Positions 45,750 to 56,547 are shown, counted from the first letter of the stretch. The stretch: DNA of 64,000 bases from an uncultured Aquimarina sp. (GCF_947500065.1 NZ_CANMQT010000001.1:806001-870000); one strand, 5' to 3'. The notes: a model not told the origin generated them from the letters alone. Program-made: numbers and translations.

Positions 45750-47966
45750 TTGAAAAAATATTATTTCCTACTTATAGTTTTTATTTCCTATTCTTCTTTA
45801 TCACAGGAAAATATATCTTTTAAAAAAAACGATAGCATCGATTATTTATTAAAAACTGCTGAAGACTTAAGCTACAAAAATGATATGTATAAGGCTTTGG
45901 AGTACGCATTTGAAGCTGTTAGTTATGCACATGTAATACAAGATAATTATTACATATCAAGTTCCTATATGATGATGGGAACAATTCAACATGAAATCAT
46001 AGATTATAAAAATGCTAAAAAAAACCTCTTAAAGTCTTTAGAATATACTGAAAAAACAGAGGAAAAAATTCTCTTACCTTCTATACTGCATAGTCTCGCT
46101 AATATATATTATGATGACAATAAAGACTACAAAAATGCTTTGATTTATTACAAAAGAGCACTCGAATTAACTAATAAAGAACGCTCTCCGAATAACTACC
46201 AAATTACTTTACATAATTTGATATGGACATTTATGGATCTGAATAGATTTGACGAAGCAAAACCTTATCTTAAAAAAGCAGATAGTATTGAAAAAACAAT
46301 TCCTGATAGCCTACAAATAGACAGGAGTTCCTTGTTCCTACTTAAAGCAAGAGATTATGCCAATAATAAAGAAATCAATAAAGCCGAACAAGCTTTTAAG
46401 GAGTCTTTTAAACAATTAGAAAAAGAAAGCTACTGGATTAAAGGTAAAAGTTATTTTTATGACTACCGATCAGGAATGTATGAGAACATAGGAGATTATT
46501 TTAAAGCTTCACAGGATCTTAAAAAATTACTAAAAAATGAACGTAAAGTTTTTGAAAACGCAAAAACAAAGAATGAGGAAATTGCTAAGTTCAGATTTAA
46601 GGTAGATGAATATGAAAGAGAGCTTGAGGCAGCCAAAAGGGAAAAAGTCTTATTATTAGATATTGATAAAAACAACAAAATTATCATTTTTATCTCCTCC
46701 GCAGCCTTATTGCTATTGATTGGGGTATTATTTTTTTATTATAGGGCTTACCGATCTAAGAAAAAAATCAGTGAAATTCTTAAGATAAAAAATTCCGAAC
46801 TCTATGAAGCTAAGGCGCAAGCCGAAAAGTTAAGTAAGATTAAATCACAATTTATCTCGACAATTAGTCACGAACTAAGAACTCCTTTATATGGTGTTGT
46901 TGGGATCTCTTCAATTTTATTAGAGAATGATGGAAAAATGGAAAAAGATAAAAAACTTCTTAATTCATTAAAATTTTCTGCTGACTACTTATTAGATTTA
47001 GTCAATAAGGTTTTGAAAATAAGCAAAATAGATTCCGAAGAAAAAGAACTTATCAAGACTCCTACAGATCTATTTTCTTTATCTCAAAACATTATACAAT
47101 CCTTTGAGTACCAAGCTCAAAAAAAGGATAATAAATTAATTCTTGAGCATGATGATAGTACCCCTAAACTAGTCAATATTGATGCATTACGAATATCCGA
47201 AGTTTTAATTAATTTAATCGGCAATGCTATTAAATTCACTGATAAAGGAAAAATATGGCTCCGAATCAAACAATTATCTACAGATACGAAAACCGTTAGA
47301 ATTCGCTATGAGGTAGAAGATACCGGTATGGGAGTGCCTGAAGACCAAAAAGAATACATTTTTGAGGAGTTTTCACAAATTGGCAGCGTATATGACAATA
47401 AGCAAGGAACTGGCTTAGGGCTCTCTATTGTTAAAAAATTGGTTCAGGTAATGGGTAGTCAGATTCATTTCGAAAGCAAAAAAGATGTAGGGTCTATGTT
47501 TTATTTTGATCTAGATGTAGAGATTTCAGAAAGCTTGAATCATGCAGAAAATGGTTCCTTAAGTCTAGAAAATACTGACAGTATCTCTGCAAAAATATTA
47601 GTTGCAGAAGACAATAAAGTGAATCAATTAGTGACTAAAAACTTGTTGAAAAATATTGGATGTATTTGTACGATAGTAGAAAATGGTTTTGAAGCTGTTC
47701 AAATTTTGAAGGAAGAAACTTTTGATTTAGTACTCATGGATATTAATATGCCCGTTTTAGACGGTATGCAAGCAACATTAAAAATTCGGGAATTTGATAC
47801 AACCACTCCTATTATTGCATTGACAGCTTCAGAATTAAGTGAAGTAGGAGATGAATGTAAAAAAGCAGGTATGAATGACATGATTAATAAACCATTAAAC
47901 AAAAACGATCTTAGAGATGTAATCCATAAAAGTTTAATCGTTGATGCTTCCCCAAAAAAGGGTTAA
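45750..47966 (+). CDS. Hybrid sensor histidine kinase with TPR sensor domain, paralogue 1
   Basis: About 738 residues. Signal peptide (MKKYYFLLIVFISYSSLSQ), periplasmic TPR region (about 25-290), one membrane helix (about 310-328), a coiled linker, HisKA with the phospho-His in STISHELRTPLYG (about 374), HATPase_c with NLIGNAIKF, DTGMGVPED and GTGLGLSIV, and a C-terminal receiver with the phospho-Asp in LMDINMPVLDG (about 664). It has no DNA-binding output, so an Hpt or response regulator elsewhere is needed. I start at TTG 45750, because the paralogue at 48385 starts with TTG at the same place after a matching AAAATTGTTTTG; GTG at 45747 is the alternative. Confidence 0.88.
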   Translation: MKKYYFLLIVFISYSSLSQENISFKKNDSIDYLLKTAEDLSYKNDMYKALEYAFEAVSYAHVIQDNYYISSSYMMMGTIQHEIIDYKNAKKNLLKSLEYTEKTEEKILLPSILHSLANIYYDDNKDYKNALIYYKRALELTNKERSPNNYQITLHNLIWTFMDLNRFDEAKPYLKKADSIEKTIPDSLQIDRSSLFLLKARDYANNKEINKAEQAFKESFKQLEKESYWIKGKSYFYDYRSGMYENIGDYFKASQDLKKLLKNERKVFENAKTKNEEIAKFRFKVDEYERELEAAKREKVLLLDIDKNNKIIIFISSAALLLLIGVLFFYYRAYRSKKKISEILKIKNSELYEAKAQAEKLSKIKSQFISTISHELRTPLYGVVGISSILLENDGKMEKDKKLLNSLKFSADYLLDLVNKVLKISKIDSEEKELIKTPTDLFSLSQNIIQSFEYQAQKKDNKLILEHDDSTPKLVNIDALRISEVLINLIGNAIKFTDKGKIWLRIKQLSTDTKTVRIRYEVEDTGMGVPEDQKEYIFEEFSQIGSVYDNKQGTGLGLSIVKKLVQVMGSQIHFESKKDVGSMFYFDLDVEISESLNHAENGSLSLENTDSISAKILVAEDNKVNQLVTKNLLKNIGCICTIVENGFEAVQILKEETFDLVLMDINMPVLDGMQATLKIREFDTTTPIIALTASELSEVGDECKKAGMNDMINKPLNKNDLRDVIHKSLIVDASPKKG

Positions 47967-48384
47967 ACTACAGATTTATCAAACTTAACTAACAGCAAAT
48001 ACTTAGTAAGTCAAGATTCATAAACCTACTTATTAAAGAAATAATCTCTGGAACTACTTCAAAGGCTTTTGTAATGATTTTACATTTAATTCTCCAACAC
48101 TGGGTCTGGAAACATCTTTAATTTATTCAACTATGATCATCAAAAAAGCGGAAATATCCCCTTTTCAGCAACAAATAGGAATGTATATTCATTAGTTTTC
48201 TTATCAATTATAGCGGAAAACCCTATAATTTCATTAAATTATATCACTCTTAAAAACAATTAGCTATTATTTCATTCTCAAATTTACCAGGAATAACTGG
48301 GCTTAAAATGTAAAGATGAAATCGAAATGAAATCAAATGGTGATTTGATTTGGTACATTCATTTTTAATAAAAATTGTTTTGCA
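47967..48384. other. Intergenic region between the two kinases
   Basis: 418 bp, no gene seen. It contains a 9-bp inverted repeat AAATCAAAT-ggtg-ATTTGATTT at 48330-48351, 33 bp before the second kinase start, and AAAATTGTTTTG next to the start as in the first kinase. The first kinase lacks the inverted repeat. Confidence 0.45.
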
Positions 48385-50604
48385 TTGAAAGAAAGTACAT
48401 TTTACATATTCATTTTTATTTTTTCTCTGACTTCTTTTTCACAAGAAAAATCTTCTTTTGAGAGAATTGATAGTTTGGAGGTCATATTACGAACTTCAGA
48501 AGAACTACGACGTGATAATGATATGTATCAATCATTAGAATATGCTTTCAAAGCTGTTAATTATGCTCAAGAGCTACAAAATGATCATTATTTATCCCAC
48601 GCATATATGATAATGGGAACCGTTCAATATGAAATTATTGATTATGAAAATGCTACAAAAAACTTTTTAAAATCCTTAGAACATACTGAAAAAACAAAAG
48701 ATAAAATACTTTTACCATATATCTTACATAGTCTAGCCAACGTATATTATGATGGCAATAATGATTATGAAAGTGCTTTAAAATATTACGAAAGAGCCGT
48801 AAAACTAGGTAAGAACAACCCTCATGTTACACAGTATCAAATCCCTTTGCATAACCTAATTTGGACATACATGGATCTGGATCGATTTGATGAGGCCTCA
48901 ATCTACCTTAAGGAAGCTGATAGCATAGACAGTACAATTTCTGATAGTGTTCAAATAGACAGAAGTACTCTCTATCTATTAAGAGCTAGAGATTATGCTC
49001 ATAAAGGAGAAATTAAAAGGGCAGAAGAGAACTTTGAAAAATCATTTGAATACCTCAAGGATGAAACGTATTGGCCAAAGGGAAAAAGTTACTTTTATCG
49101 ATACAGGTCTCAGATGTATGAAGATTTTGGCTACTATCCAAAGGCTATTGCTGATCTAAAACAACTGAATAAAAACGACCGTAAAATTTTTAAGAATGCA
49201 CGATCTAAAAGTGATGAGACTACAAAAATTAGATTTAAGGTAGATCAATATGAGGAAGAATTAGAGATTGCTAAAAGAGAAAAAGCACTGTTGTTGGACA
49301 TTGACAAAAACAATAAGATCATCATTTTTATTTCTTCTACGGCCCTATTATTACTAGCAGGAATGGTCTTTTTTTATTACAGAGGATATCAATCAAAGAA
49401 AAAAATTAGTGAAATTCTGAAAATAAAAAATGCGGAACTCTATGAAGCTAAATCACAAGCAGAACAACTAAGTAAAATTAAATCACAGTTTATCTCTACA
49501 ATTAGCCATGAACTGAGAACTCCTTTATATGGTGTAGTTGGAATCTCTTCTATTTTATTGGAAAATGACGCGAAATCGGAAAAAGACAAGAACTTACTCA
49601 ATTCTTTGAAGTTTTCTGCAGACTACTTACTTGATTTAGTGAATAAGGTTCTAAAAGTTAGTAAAATTGATTCTGAAGAAAAAGAACTCATCAAAACGCC
49701 AACAGATATATTTTCTTTATCGCAAAACATCCTACAATCTTTTGATTACCAAGCACAAAAAAAGGAAAACAAACTAATTCTGGAGCATAACCATAGCATC
49801 CCTAAACCAGTTAATATAGATGCATTAAGGATATCTGAAGTTTTAATCAATCTAATCGGAAATGCTATCAAGTTTACCGATAAAGGAAAAATTTGGCTCC
49901 GAATCAAATTATTAGCTATTGATTCAGAAACCGTTCGGATTAGATATGAGGTGGAAGATACCGGTATGGGAGTACCAGAAGACCAAAAAGACTACATTTT
50001 TGAAGAGTTTTCACAAATAGGTAGTGTGTATGATAATAAACAAGGGACAGGTTTAGGGCTCTCTATTGTTAGAAACCTGGTACAGGTAATGGATAGTCAG
50101 ATCCATTTCAAAAGTAAAAAAGGTGTAGGGTCTTTGTTTTATTTTGATTTAGATGTTGAGATTGCTGATAGTTTAAATGATATAGAAAATGATTCTCAAA
50201 ACCCAGAAAATACTAACAGTATATCTGCAAAAATACTGGTTGCAGAGGACAACAAGGTTAATCAACTGGTAACCAAAAATTTATTAAAAAACATTGGTTG
50301 TAGTTGCACTATAGTGGAAAATGGATTTGAAGCTGTCCAAATATTAAAAAACGATACTTTTGATTTGATCCTTATGGATATTAATATGCCTGTTCTAGAT
50401 GGTATGCAAGCAACACTAAAAATCAGAAAATTTGATACAACAACACCTATTGTTGCACTTACCGCTTCGGAACTTAGCGAAGTAGCTGATGAATGCAAAA
50501 ATGCCGGTATGAATGACCTAATCAACAAACCTTTGAATAAAAACGATCTTAGAAATGCTATCCACAGAAATTTAGTCGTAAATAATTCTGAAACGAAAGA
50601 TTAA
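48385..50604 (+). CDS. Hybrid sensor histidine kinase with TPR sensor domain, paralogue 2
   Basis: 739 residues and the same architecture as the preceding gene: signal peptide (MKESTFYIFIFIFSLTSFSQ), TPR sensor, single membrane helix, HisKA (STISHELRTPLYG), HATPase and receiver (LMDINMPVLDG). The kinase and receiver parts are near-identical by eye to paralogue 1, while the signal peptide and TPR region differ much more, as expected if the two sense different signals but share a phosphotransfer partner. The start is TTG; no ATG exists near the signal peptide. The stop overlaps the end of the convergent ABM gene by 4 bp. Confidence 0.88.
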   Translation: MKESTFYIFIFIFSLTSFSQEKSSFERIDSLEVILRTSEELRRDNDMYQSLEYAFKAVNYAQELQNDHYLSHAYMIMGTVQYEIIDYENATKNFLKSLEHTEKTKDKILLPYILHSLANVYYDGNNDYESALKYYERAVKLGKNNPHVTQYQIPLHNLIWTYMDLDRFDEASIYLKEADSIDSTISDSVQIDRSTLYLLRARDYAHKGEIKRAEENFEKSFEYLKDETYWPKGKSYFYRYRSQMYEDFGYYPKAIADLKQLNKNDRKIFKNARSKSDETTKIRFKVDQYEEELEIAKREKALLLDIDKNNKIIIFISSTALLLLAGMVFFYYRGYQSKKKISEILKIKNAELYEAKSQAEQLSKIKSQFISTISHELRTPLYGVVGISSILLENDAKSEKDKNLLNSLKFSADYLLDLVNKVLKVSKIDSEEKELIKTPTDIFSLSQNILQSFDYQAQKKENKLILEHNHSIPKPVNIDALRISEVLINLIGNAIKFTDKGKIWLRIKLLAIDSETVRIRYEVEDTGMGVPEDQKDYIFEEFSQIGSVYDNKQGTGLGLSIVRNLVQVMDSQIHFKSKKGVGSLFYFDLDVEIADSLNDIENDSQNPENTNSISAKILVAEDNKVNQLVTKNLLKNIGCSCTIVENGFEAVQILKNDTFDLILMDINMPVLDGMQATLKIRKFDTTTPIVALTASELSEVADECKNAGMNDLINKPLNKNDLRNAIHRNLVVNNSETKD

Positions 50605-50891
50605 ATAATAGACGTGTAATGCTCAACTACTGGGAATGGCTCATAAAAATGATGCAATAATTCTTTCCATTCTTGATATTCTATCGATTGCCTGAATCCA
50701 ATTTCATGATCTTCTATTGTTTCCCATGTTACGAGCAACAGGTATTTGCTATTCTCTTCAGTACAACTTAGCAAATCTAACTTTACAAAACCCTTCATAG
50801 AAGCGATAATTTTTTTAGCTTTTCTAAAGGTTTTTTCAAACAATTCTGATTCTCCTGACTTTATATACAGTTCTGCCTTTTCTAAAATCAT
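50601..50891 (-). CDS. Antibiotic-biosynthesis-monooxygenase-like (ABM) protein
   Basis: 96 residues when started at MILEKAELYIKSG. The ABM ferredoxin-like fold is suggested by FEKTFRKAKKIIASMKGFVKLDLLSC, YLLLVTWETIEDHEIGFRQS and EYQEWKELLHHFYEPFPVVEHY. Small proteins of this kind are dimeric; some act as heme or quinone monooxygenases, many have no known activity. A longer frame from 50963 adds 24 residues that do not look like the family and is rejected. It overlaps the 3' end of the kinase gene tail to tail. Confidence 0.8.
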   Translation of the reverse strand: MILEKAELYIKSGESELFEKTFRKAKKIIASMKGFVKLDLLSCTEENSKYLLLVTWETIEDHEIGFRQSIEYQEWKELLHHFYEPFPVVEHYTSII

Positions 50892-51024
50892 TTTTTTTAC
50901 GATAATTTTGTTTTGGATCCAGCTTATATTTATCCTAAGTGATATTAGAAAAACGAATAACAAAACGTTCTAAAAAACACTTACTTCCTTAAAAAACTCA
51001 TCACTATAACCTCGCTTTTAACAC

Positions 51025-54000
51025 CTACTTCACCACCTCAATCCACCTGCCTTTAGTACGCACTAAATAATCATTGTCGTACATAGCTTCGGATTGAATA
51101 CCTGGTAAATAATACTTCCCTAAATATGAAGCATTAAGCAGTAATGTTACCGTTTTACTTTCTTTTGGTTTAAGATCAAAATAGAAATTAACCCGATCAT
51201 CACGGATATCGGTATAGGTAACCTTATTAGCTCTGAATGATCCAAAATCTGTGAAACGAGTATTGACCACTTCCCATCCTGATGGAAAAATCTCCGTTAA
51301 AGCAATATCTTTCACCTTACTTCCAGAAGTATTAGTTATCGTTACCTCTGCTACAAAATCGGTTCCTTGAGATAATTGAGTAACATCAATGACTCTTCCG
51401 TTTCGATTTTTATAGTCCACGATAGCTCTAAAATTACTTTGTATCACTTTTTCCTGACCAACTGGTAAAATTCCACTAGTTGCCAATTGCACGAAAATCG
51501 TGTTGTCCTTATTATTTTTAAGAAGTAACTTATTGTTTTTAGTAATAGATAATTCACCAGAAGACAGCAAGGTTTTATTGGTATTCGCACTATTGGTTTT
51601 ACCATTAAACGTGTAATTTACATCTATTCCTTTTCCTCCAACAAATGCTGCATATTTGGCCATAGCCATTAAAGCGTATGAACTCGTTTGGGTACTCATC
51701 CAACTCTTTGAAGATAATTCCCTGGCCAGCTCTTCCGCTACTTTTTGCGCTTTTACTTTTTCATCTAATAACACCAATGTCTCCAAAGCCATAGCTCGAT
51801 TTCGGTTCGTGGATCCATAGGTATAATAATGGTTTTTTCTTGGCTGAAAATCAATGTTGGCACTATTTAGCAATTTATCCGCAGCATTCTTCTGACCAAT
51901 TAATCCATAGGCAGCTGCCAATCTTAATTTAGCATCATTAGAAAGGTCTGAGGTCTCTCTTAATCGATTCATTGACGATAAATCAGGACTTCCTGCCAAA
52001 GCCAACGTATACAATCTGTATGCCTGAGAAAGGTCACTACTGCCACTTCTCCATCGTTTTGCCTGTTGCTGTTGATAATTAATCCAATTGTTTTTAAAAC
52101 CAATCGGTAATACATACCCTTTTTTATTTGCTTCTAATAAAAAATGTCCTGCATAACTTGTGCCCCAATCATTAGCATTACTATATCCAGGCCAATATGA
52201 CATTCCTCCATTGGGTTGAATAAAGCTTTTTAATCTATAAATAGCAGCTTCCATATTTCGCTGGATTTTCTGTTTCTTCTCAGAAGGTAACGCAAAAACA
52301 TCAGCAAGATATAATTGAGGAAATGCTGCAGAAGTGGTTTGTTCTACACACCCATGAGGATATCGTATCAAGTATTTCAATCTACCTTCAAAATTCATAG
52401 GTGGTAGCGAAGACAATTCAATAGTTGTAGTATTACTTCCATCAATCCCAAAAGATGCAAAATCAATTTCTTGCTCACTATTGGGCTCTAAAACTATAGA
52501 AGTAATTTCTGTAGTCATAGGATTTGGATTAATAATATCGATAGGAATACTGTAAGAAGCTTTTTCTCCATTTCCACTGGCAACCACCTCAATATCTGTA
52601 ATCGAAGCACCTTCTAGTACCTCAATATCAAAATATACCATTTTTTCATCTGGTTGTGAGAAAGAAAGGTTCTTAGTTGTTTCTCCAGTTACCGCAAATC
52701 CTTTATTAGGTTTCAATGTTACATTTACATTCTTTACTTTATTTTCCATTGCAAAAACAGTAACCGGAATAGTCACTTTTTCACCAGGAGTAATTTTCCT
52801 AGGAATCGAAGTCAGTATCATTAATGGTTTTCTGACAGGAGTTGTTTTGTCAGCACTTCCATAAGCCGCTTTATTAGCATCAGACGCAACAATCATAGTT
52901 CGAACGGAACCTATATATTTTGGTATTTTGATTTTATGGGATTTGGTTTCTCCATTTTTAAGTTCAAAAGGCCCTTTATAAACCACCATTGGTTTAAATC
53001 GATTTGCTTTTTTGGATTTACTACCACCCGCTTCTCCATCACCACCAATACTAAAGATTTGATTGATACTACCTCCATATGCTCCTATTACATCATCATA
53101 TACATCCCATGTTTTTACCCCTAAAGCTTCTCTAGCATAAAAGGTATCCCAAGGATTTGGTGTTTTATGTCGAGTTAAATCCAACAATCCTTCATCCACA
53201 ATTGCTATGGAATAAGTCATAGCTTTCCCATTGGTTTCGCTAATTTTAACATCGATGGTCTCTTCTGGACGTAAAACATCAGGCATTTTTATTATCGGTG
53301 TAATTCTTGTTGCCGGATTTTCTACTGAAATAGGGATCACACCATACAATCGTATTGGCAAATCATTAGCAGTAGAACTATGAGGCTGTAATAATGTAAT
53401 ATGGATAAATACATTTGGCGTATATATGTCCTCTATTGGCAATTCGAATTTGGTTTCTCCTTTTTGCGGAGTTACCCATAAAGAGGATAATACTTCTGTG
53501 CCATTTTCTACTGTAACCAAAGCTCTTCCTCCTTCACTGGATGGAAATGTTACGGTTGCTGTTTCTCCAACATCATAGGTGGTTTTATCTGCTGAGAACA
53601 TTAACATCGTTGCTGCTGATGGATCATTTTTATTAGCTCTACCTGCCCAACCTGGCCAATCTACATAAACTGCTTTTCCGGTAGCGTGACCACCATTTGG
53701 GTCCACAACTCTTACCAGATATCTTCCCCATTCGGGATGTTTTATTTCAAAATTAAAATTGGCTTTACCGCTACTATTGGTAGTAACTTTGGTTTTAAAC
53801 ACCTCATTACGATAAGATCCGCGATTATAAGAAGACAGATTATCTTCTGAAGTATCCCACCACCATCTCCAGTTTACTTTGTATACATATACCTCTAGAT
53901 CTTTAACTGATTTTGGACTTCCTTTCTCATCCACCGAAACCACTTCAAAATTATGTTGTGTATCTGTAAGTAGCATTCCACGTGCCTTATCTCCTTTTGG

Positions 54001-56547
54001 AACGTTTAGTCCAATATAAGTTTTATACGGAGAAAAATCTTTAGAAATTACATCCGTACTGAAATCACCACCGTTTTCATAAACTTTGGTAATAAACGAA
54101 GCTCGTAACATTCCGGCAGCCTTTGTCTTTAGTTTAGGTTGCATAGAAAAATTAACTTTTCCTTCTGAAGACAATTTACCATTAAACACCTCTTGTTCAT
54201 CTATGCCAAATCTCCTCGAAGGATCATCAAAAATATAACCCGGAAAGGTTTTAAAACTTGTCCTTTTAGCATTAAAACGAACATTAATATCTGTTTGAAG
54301 GTTCTTAGCAATAGCTCCGTGTAACCATAATACTTCTAGATTTCCGTTTATACTTTTATTAGCTCCTAATACTTCATCCTCAAAACTTGTTTTGATTTTA
54401 AGACGATTAGGCTTAATCGTTTCAATTTTTAAGGATTTGGAAAAACTAGCTCCTCCAACATGTACTTTGGCTTGCCAGTTTCCAGTAGGTGCTTCATCTG
54501 AAGTTTCTACAATAAACTTATAGAAATTACCAATTCCTTCTTTTTTAGTTTCCTGATGAACTACTTTTCCATAAGGATCTTTTAATTCAAATTTTACTGG
54601 ATGTCCTTTTGGTAATTTATTCGCATTATCATTTAACATAAACGAAAGAAACAATGTGTCTCCAGGTCTCCAAACACCACGTTCTCCGTAGATATATCCT
54701 TTAATTCCTTTTTGTAATCGTACTCCAGAAACATCAAATTTACTAACAGATAGTGCATTACCATCATTCAGTTTTACATAGGTTTGTTGCTTACCTGATG
54801 TCGCGATAGCAAAATAAGCAGGTTTATCCGCATCAAATCCGGACATACCTTGTGCATCTGTTGTTGTAATCCCTATTTCTTGTTGTTGATAGTTATAGAA
54901 GGAAACTTTTACGTTGGGGACTGGATTTGTCGTAATGATGTCATTGACAGCAACCATATATGACTTGTTTAATCCCTTTTTAATTACTACTCCAAGATTA
55001 GACGCTAATAGATTTGCAGCAATCTTCTTATTTCTATAAAAAGAATTACTACAAGGGTTATCTCTTTCATTCCAATCATAATCATAATCGTCATAGTAGT
55101 ATTGCGAAGTATCCCAAAAACTAGACTCTTCTTCATCATCGTAGTTCTCCGAAAGTTCATCAACTGTAGTATCATCTGCAGCTGCTCCATCACATTTATA
55201 AAGTGAATATGCTTTTCTATAGTTCAATTCTATTCTATAAATAGCTCCTGGATCTGGTGAAATCAATTCTTTCAAATCTATGGCAAAAGCATTCCATTTA
55301 CCGAGATTCAATGATGCATTTTCCTGAAGATTAATCAATTTTTTAGCGATTGGTCTGGCAACGCTTCTTAGATTACTAGCCCCATCAAGGTTATTATTCT
55401 GTAAAAATTGAAGGACATTATTCTCAAATACTTTTACTACTTGAACTTCTACTGCGCGCAGATTTATAGCTTCGAAATTAAACTTCAAATTTTCTGAAGT
55501 TGGTAGAATTACACCACTCTGTAATAACCTAATTTCTGGTTTTGGTTGTTGAAACGAAATGTTTTCGGAATAGGTATTCTTTAGCTTATAATCATCAATA
55601 CTTTTAATTCCCTCAAAAACAGTTACTTCTAATGTCCCTTTTAGTTCTTGTTTTGGATACACCTTTAGATTCTGACCTTTTACTGTATATTTTAAATCTC
55701 TTGCTCCCGCTATTCTAACTAGTCCATCAAAGTTTTGATTTTTTTTCAACGGATCCGAAAAATTAATTTCTACATATTGTCCTTCAAAATTAGAAACCGA
55801 TACACTTATCACAGAAAAATTATTCTTTCCTGGCACATTCAATACATCATCCCCTTCACTTTCTATATCAAATGATTTTCCTGACCATTTTATTTCCACT
55901 TCAGAATCATCTTCGAAACGCTGTATACTATCTATTCTAAAACTAAACTGCCGACTTTTAGCAAGCGATTCTCCAAAAGTAACGGGAACATTTTTACCTT
56001 TTTGTGTAGCCGTAATTAATTGTTTTGCAGTATCAAAACTTAGTTGATCGCTAGCTGTAATTGTTCCATTAAGATATTGCCAATCCTTACTATACGACTG
56101 AAGGTTATCGGTAAGTACCGAAAACTGTTGTTTTAACGTTTTAACACTAAAAACAAATTCTTCATCTAAATCATCTTTTAAATCTTTTACTAAGCCTTCT
56201 AAATTTAGTGTAAACGTATAATCAGTATCTTCTTTAAAGCCTTCTTCTGGTTTAAAAGCAATAGTTTGATTATTAACTGCAAAGACTCTCCCTTTTACTT
56301 TTGGTGAAACCGAAAGTACTTTATTAGAAAGTTCCTGATTATCATCCCAACCTTCCACAGGCGTCTGCAGAACCACATATACATTGTCTAAAACCGAAAT
56401 TACACCTGTGGAAACATCGGAAATATAATTCTGATATTTATTAAGTTCAGAGGCATTTGCTTCGGATATTGATTTAGCATCTTTCTTTTTACAGGAAAAT
56501 ACAATTGCTGAAAATAAGAAAAGATACAGGATACGTGATAATCGCAT
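51025..56547 (-). CDS. Alpha-2-macroglobulin family lipoprotein
   Basis: A very large protein of 1840 residues. Signal peptide MRLSRILYLFLFSAIVFSC with lipobox Cys19, then many macroglobulin beta-sandwich domains, an acidic Asp/Glu/Tyr-rich insert near 450-480, and an intact thioester motif CVEQ (Cys1400-Gln1403) within HGCVEQTTSAAFPQLYLADV, followed by the alpha-helical thioester domain and a receptor-binding-like C-terminus. Bacterial A2M proteins trap attacking proteases in the periplasm. They usually work beside PBP1C, which repairs the wall. Here pbpC lies in the same orientation 5.5 kb downstream, so the link may have been broken by insertion of the kinase pair. Confidence 0.92.
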   Translation of the reverse strand: MRLSRILYLFLFSAIVFSCKKKDAKSISEANASELNKYQNYISDVSTGVISVLDNVYVVLQTPVEGWDDNQELSNKVLSVSPKVKGRVFAVNNQTIAFKPEEGFKEDTDYTFTLNLEGLVKDLKDDLDEEFVFSVKTLKQQFSVLTDNLQSYSKDWQYLNGTITASDQLSFDTAKQLITATQKGKNVPVTFGESLAKSRQFSFRIDSIQRFEDDSEVEIKWSGKSFDIESEGDDVLNVPGKNNFSVISVSVSNFEGQYVEINFSDPLKKNQNFDGLVRIAGARDLKYTVKGQNLKVYPKQELKGTLEVTVFEGIKSIDDYKLKNTYSENISFQQPKPEIRLLQSGVILPTSENLKFNFEAINLRAVEVQVVKVFENNVLQFLQNNNLDGASNLRSVARPIAKKLINLQENASLNLGKWNAFAIDLKELISPDPGAIYRIELNYRKAYSLYKCDGAAADDTTVDELSENYDDEEESSFWDTSQYYYDDYDYDWNERDNPCSNSFYRNKKIAANLLASNLGVVIKKGLNKSYMVAVNDIITTNPVPNVKVSFYNYQQQEIGITTTDAQGMSGFDADKPAYFAIATSGKQQTYVKLNDGNALSVSKFDVSGVRLQKGIKGYIYGERGVWRPGDTLFLSFMLNDNANKLPKGHPVKFELKDPYGKVVHQETKKEGIGNFYKFIVETSDEAPTGNWQAKVHVGGASFSKSLKIETIKPNRLKIKTSFEDEVLGANKSINGNLEVLWLHGAIAKNLQTDINVRFNAKRTSFKTFPGYIFDDPSRRFGIDEQEVFNGKLSSEGKVNFSMQPKLKTKAAGMLRASFITKVYENGGDFSTDVISKDFSPYKTYIGLNVPKGDKARGMLLTDTQHNFEVVSVDEKGSPKSVKDLEVYVYKVNWRWWWDTSEDNLSSYNRGSYRNEVFKTKVTTNSSGKANFNFEIKHPEWGRYLVRVVDPNGGHATGKAVYVDWPGWAGRANKNDPSAATMLMFSADKTTYDVGETATVTFPSSEGGRALVTVENGTEVLSSLWVTPQKGETKFELPIEDIYTPNVFIHITLLQPHSSTANDLPIRLYGVIPISVENPATRITPIIKMPDVLRPEETIDVKISETNGKAMTYSIAIVDEGLLDLTRHKTPNPWDTFYAREALGVKTWDVYDDVIGAYGGSINQIFSIGGDGEAGGSKSKKANRFKPMVVYKGPFELKNGETKSHKIKIPKYIGSVRTMIVASDANKAAYGSADKTTPVRKPLMILTSIPRKITPGEKVTIPVTVFAMENKVKNVNVTLKPNKGFAVTGETTKNLSFSQPDEKMVYFDIEVLEGASITDIEVVASGNGEKASYSIPIDIINPNPMTTEITSIVLEPNSEQEIDFASFGIDGSNTTTIELSSLPPMNFEGRLKYLIRYPHGCVEQTTSAAFPQLYLADVFALPSEKKQKIQRNMEAAIYRLKSFIQPNGGMSYWPGYSNANDWGTSYAGHFLLEANKKGYVLPIGFKNNWINYQQQQAKRWRSGSSDLSQAYRLYTLALAGSPDLSSMNRLRETSDLSNDAKLRLAAAYGLIGQKNAADKLLNSANIDFQPRKNHYYTYGSTNRNRAMALETLVLLDEKVKAQKVAEELARELSSKSWMSTQTSSYALMAMAKYAAFVGGKGIDVNYTFNGKTNSANTNKTLLSSGELSITKNNKLLLKNNKDNTIFVQLATSGILPVGQEKVIQSNFRAIVDYKNRNGRVIDVTQLSQGTDFVAEVTITNTSGSKVKDIALTEIFPSGWEVVNTRFTDFGSFRANKVTYTDIRDDRVNFYFDLKPKESKTVTLLLNASYLGKYYLPGIQSEAMYDNDYLVRTKGRWIEVVK

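Noticed and set aside
50892-50963. Longer N-terminus for the ABM protein
   Set aside because: The extra 24 residues precede the first ABM strand and are not family-like.
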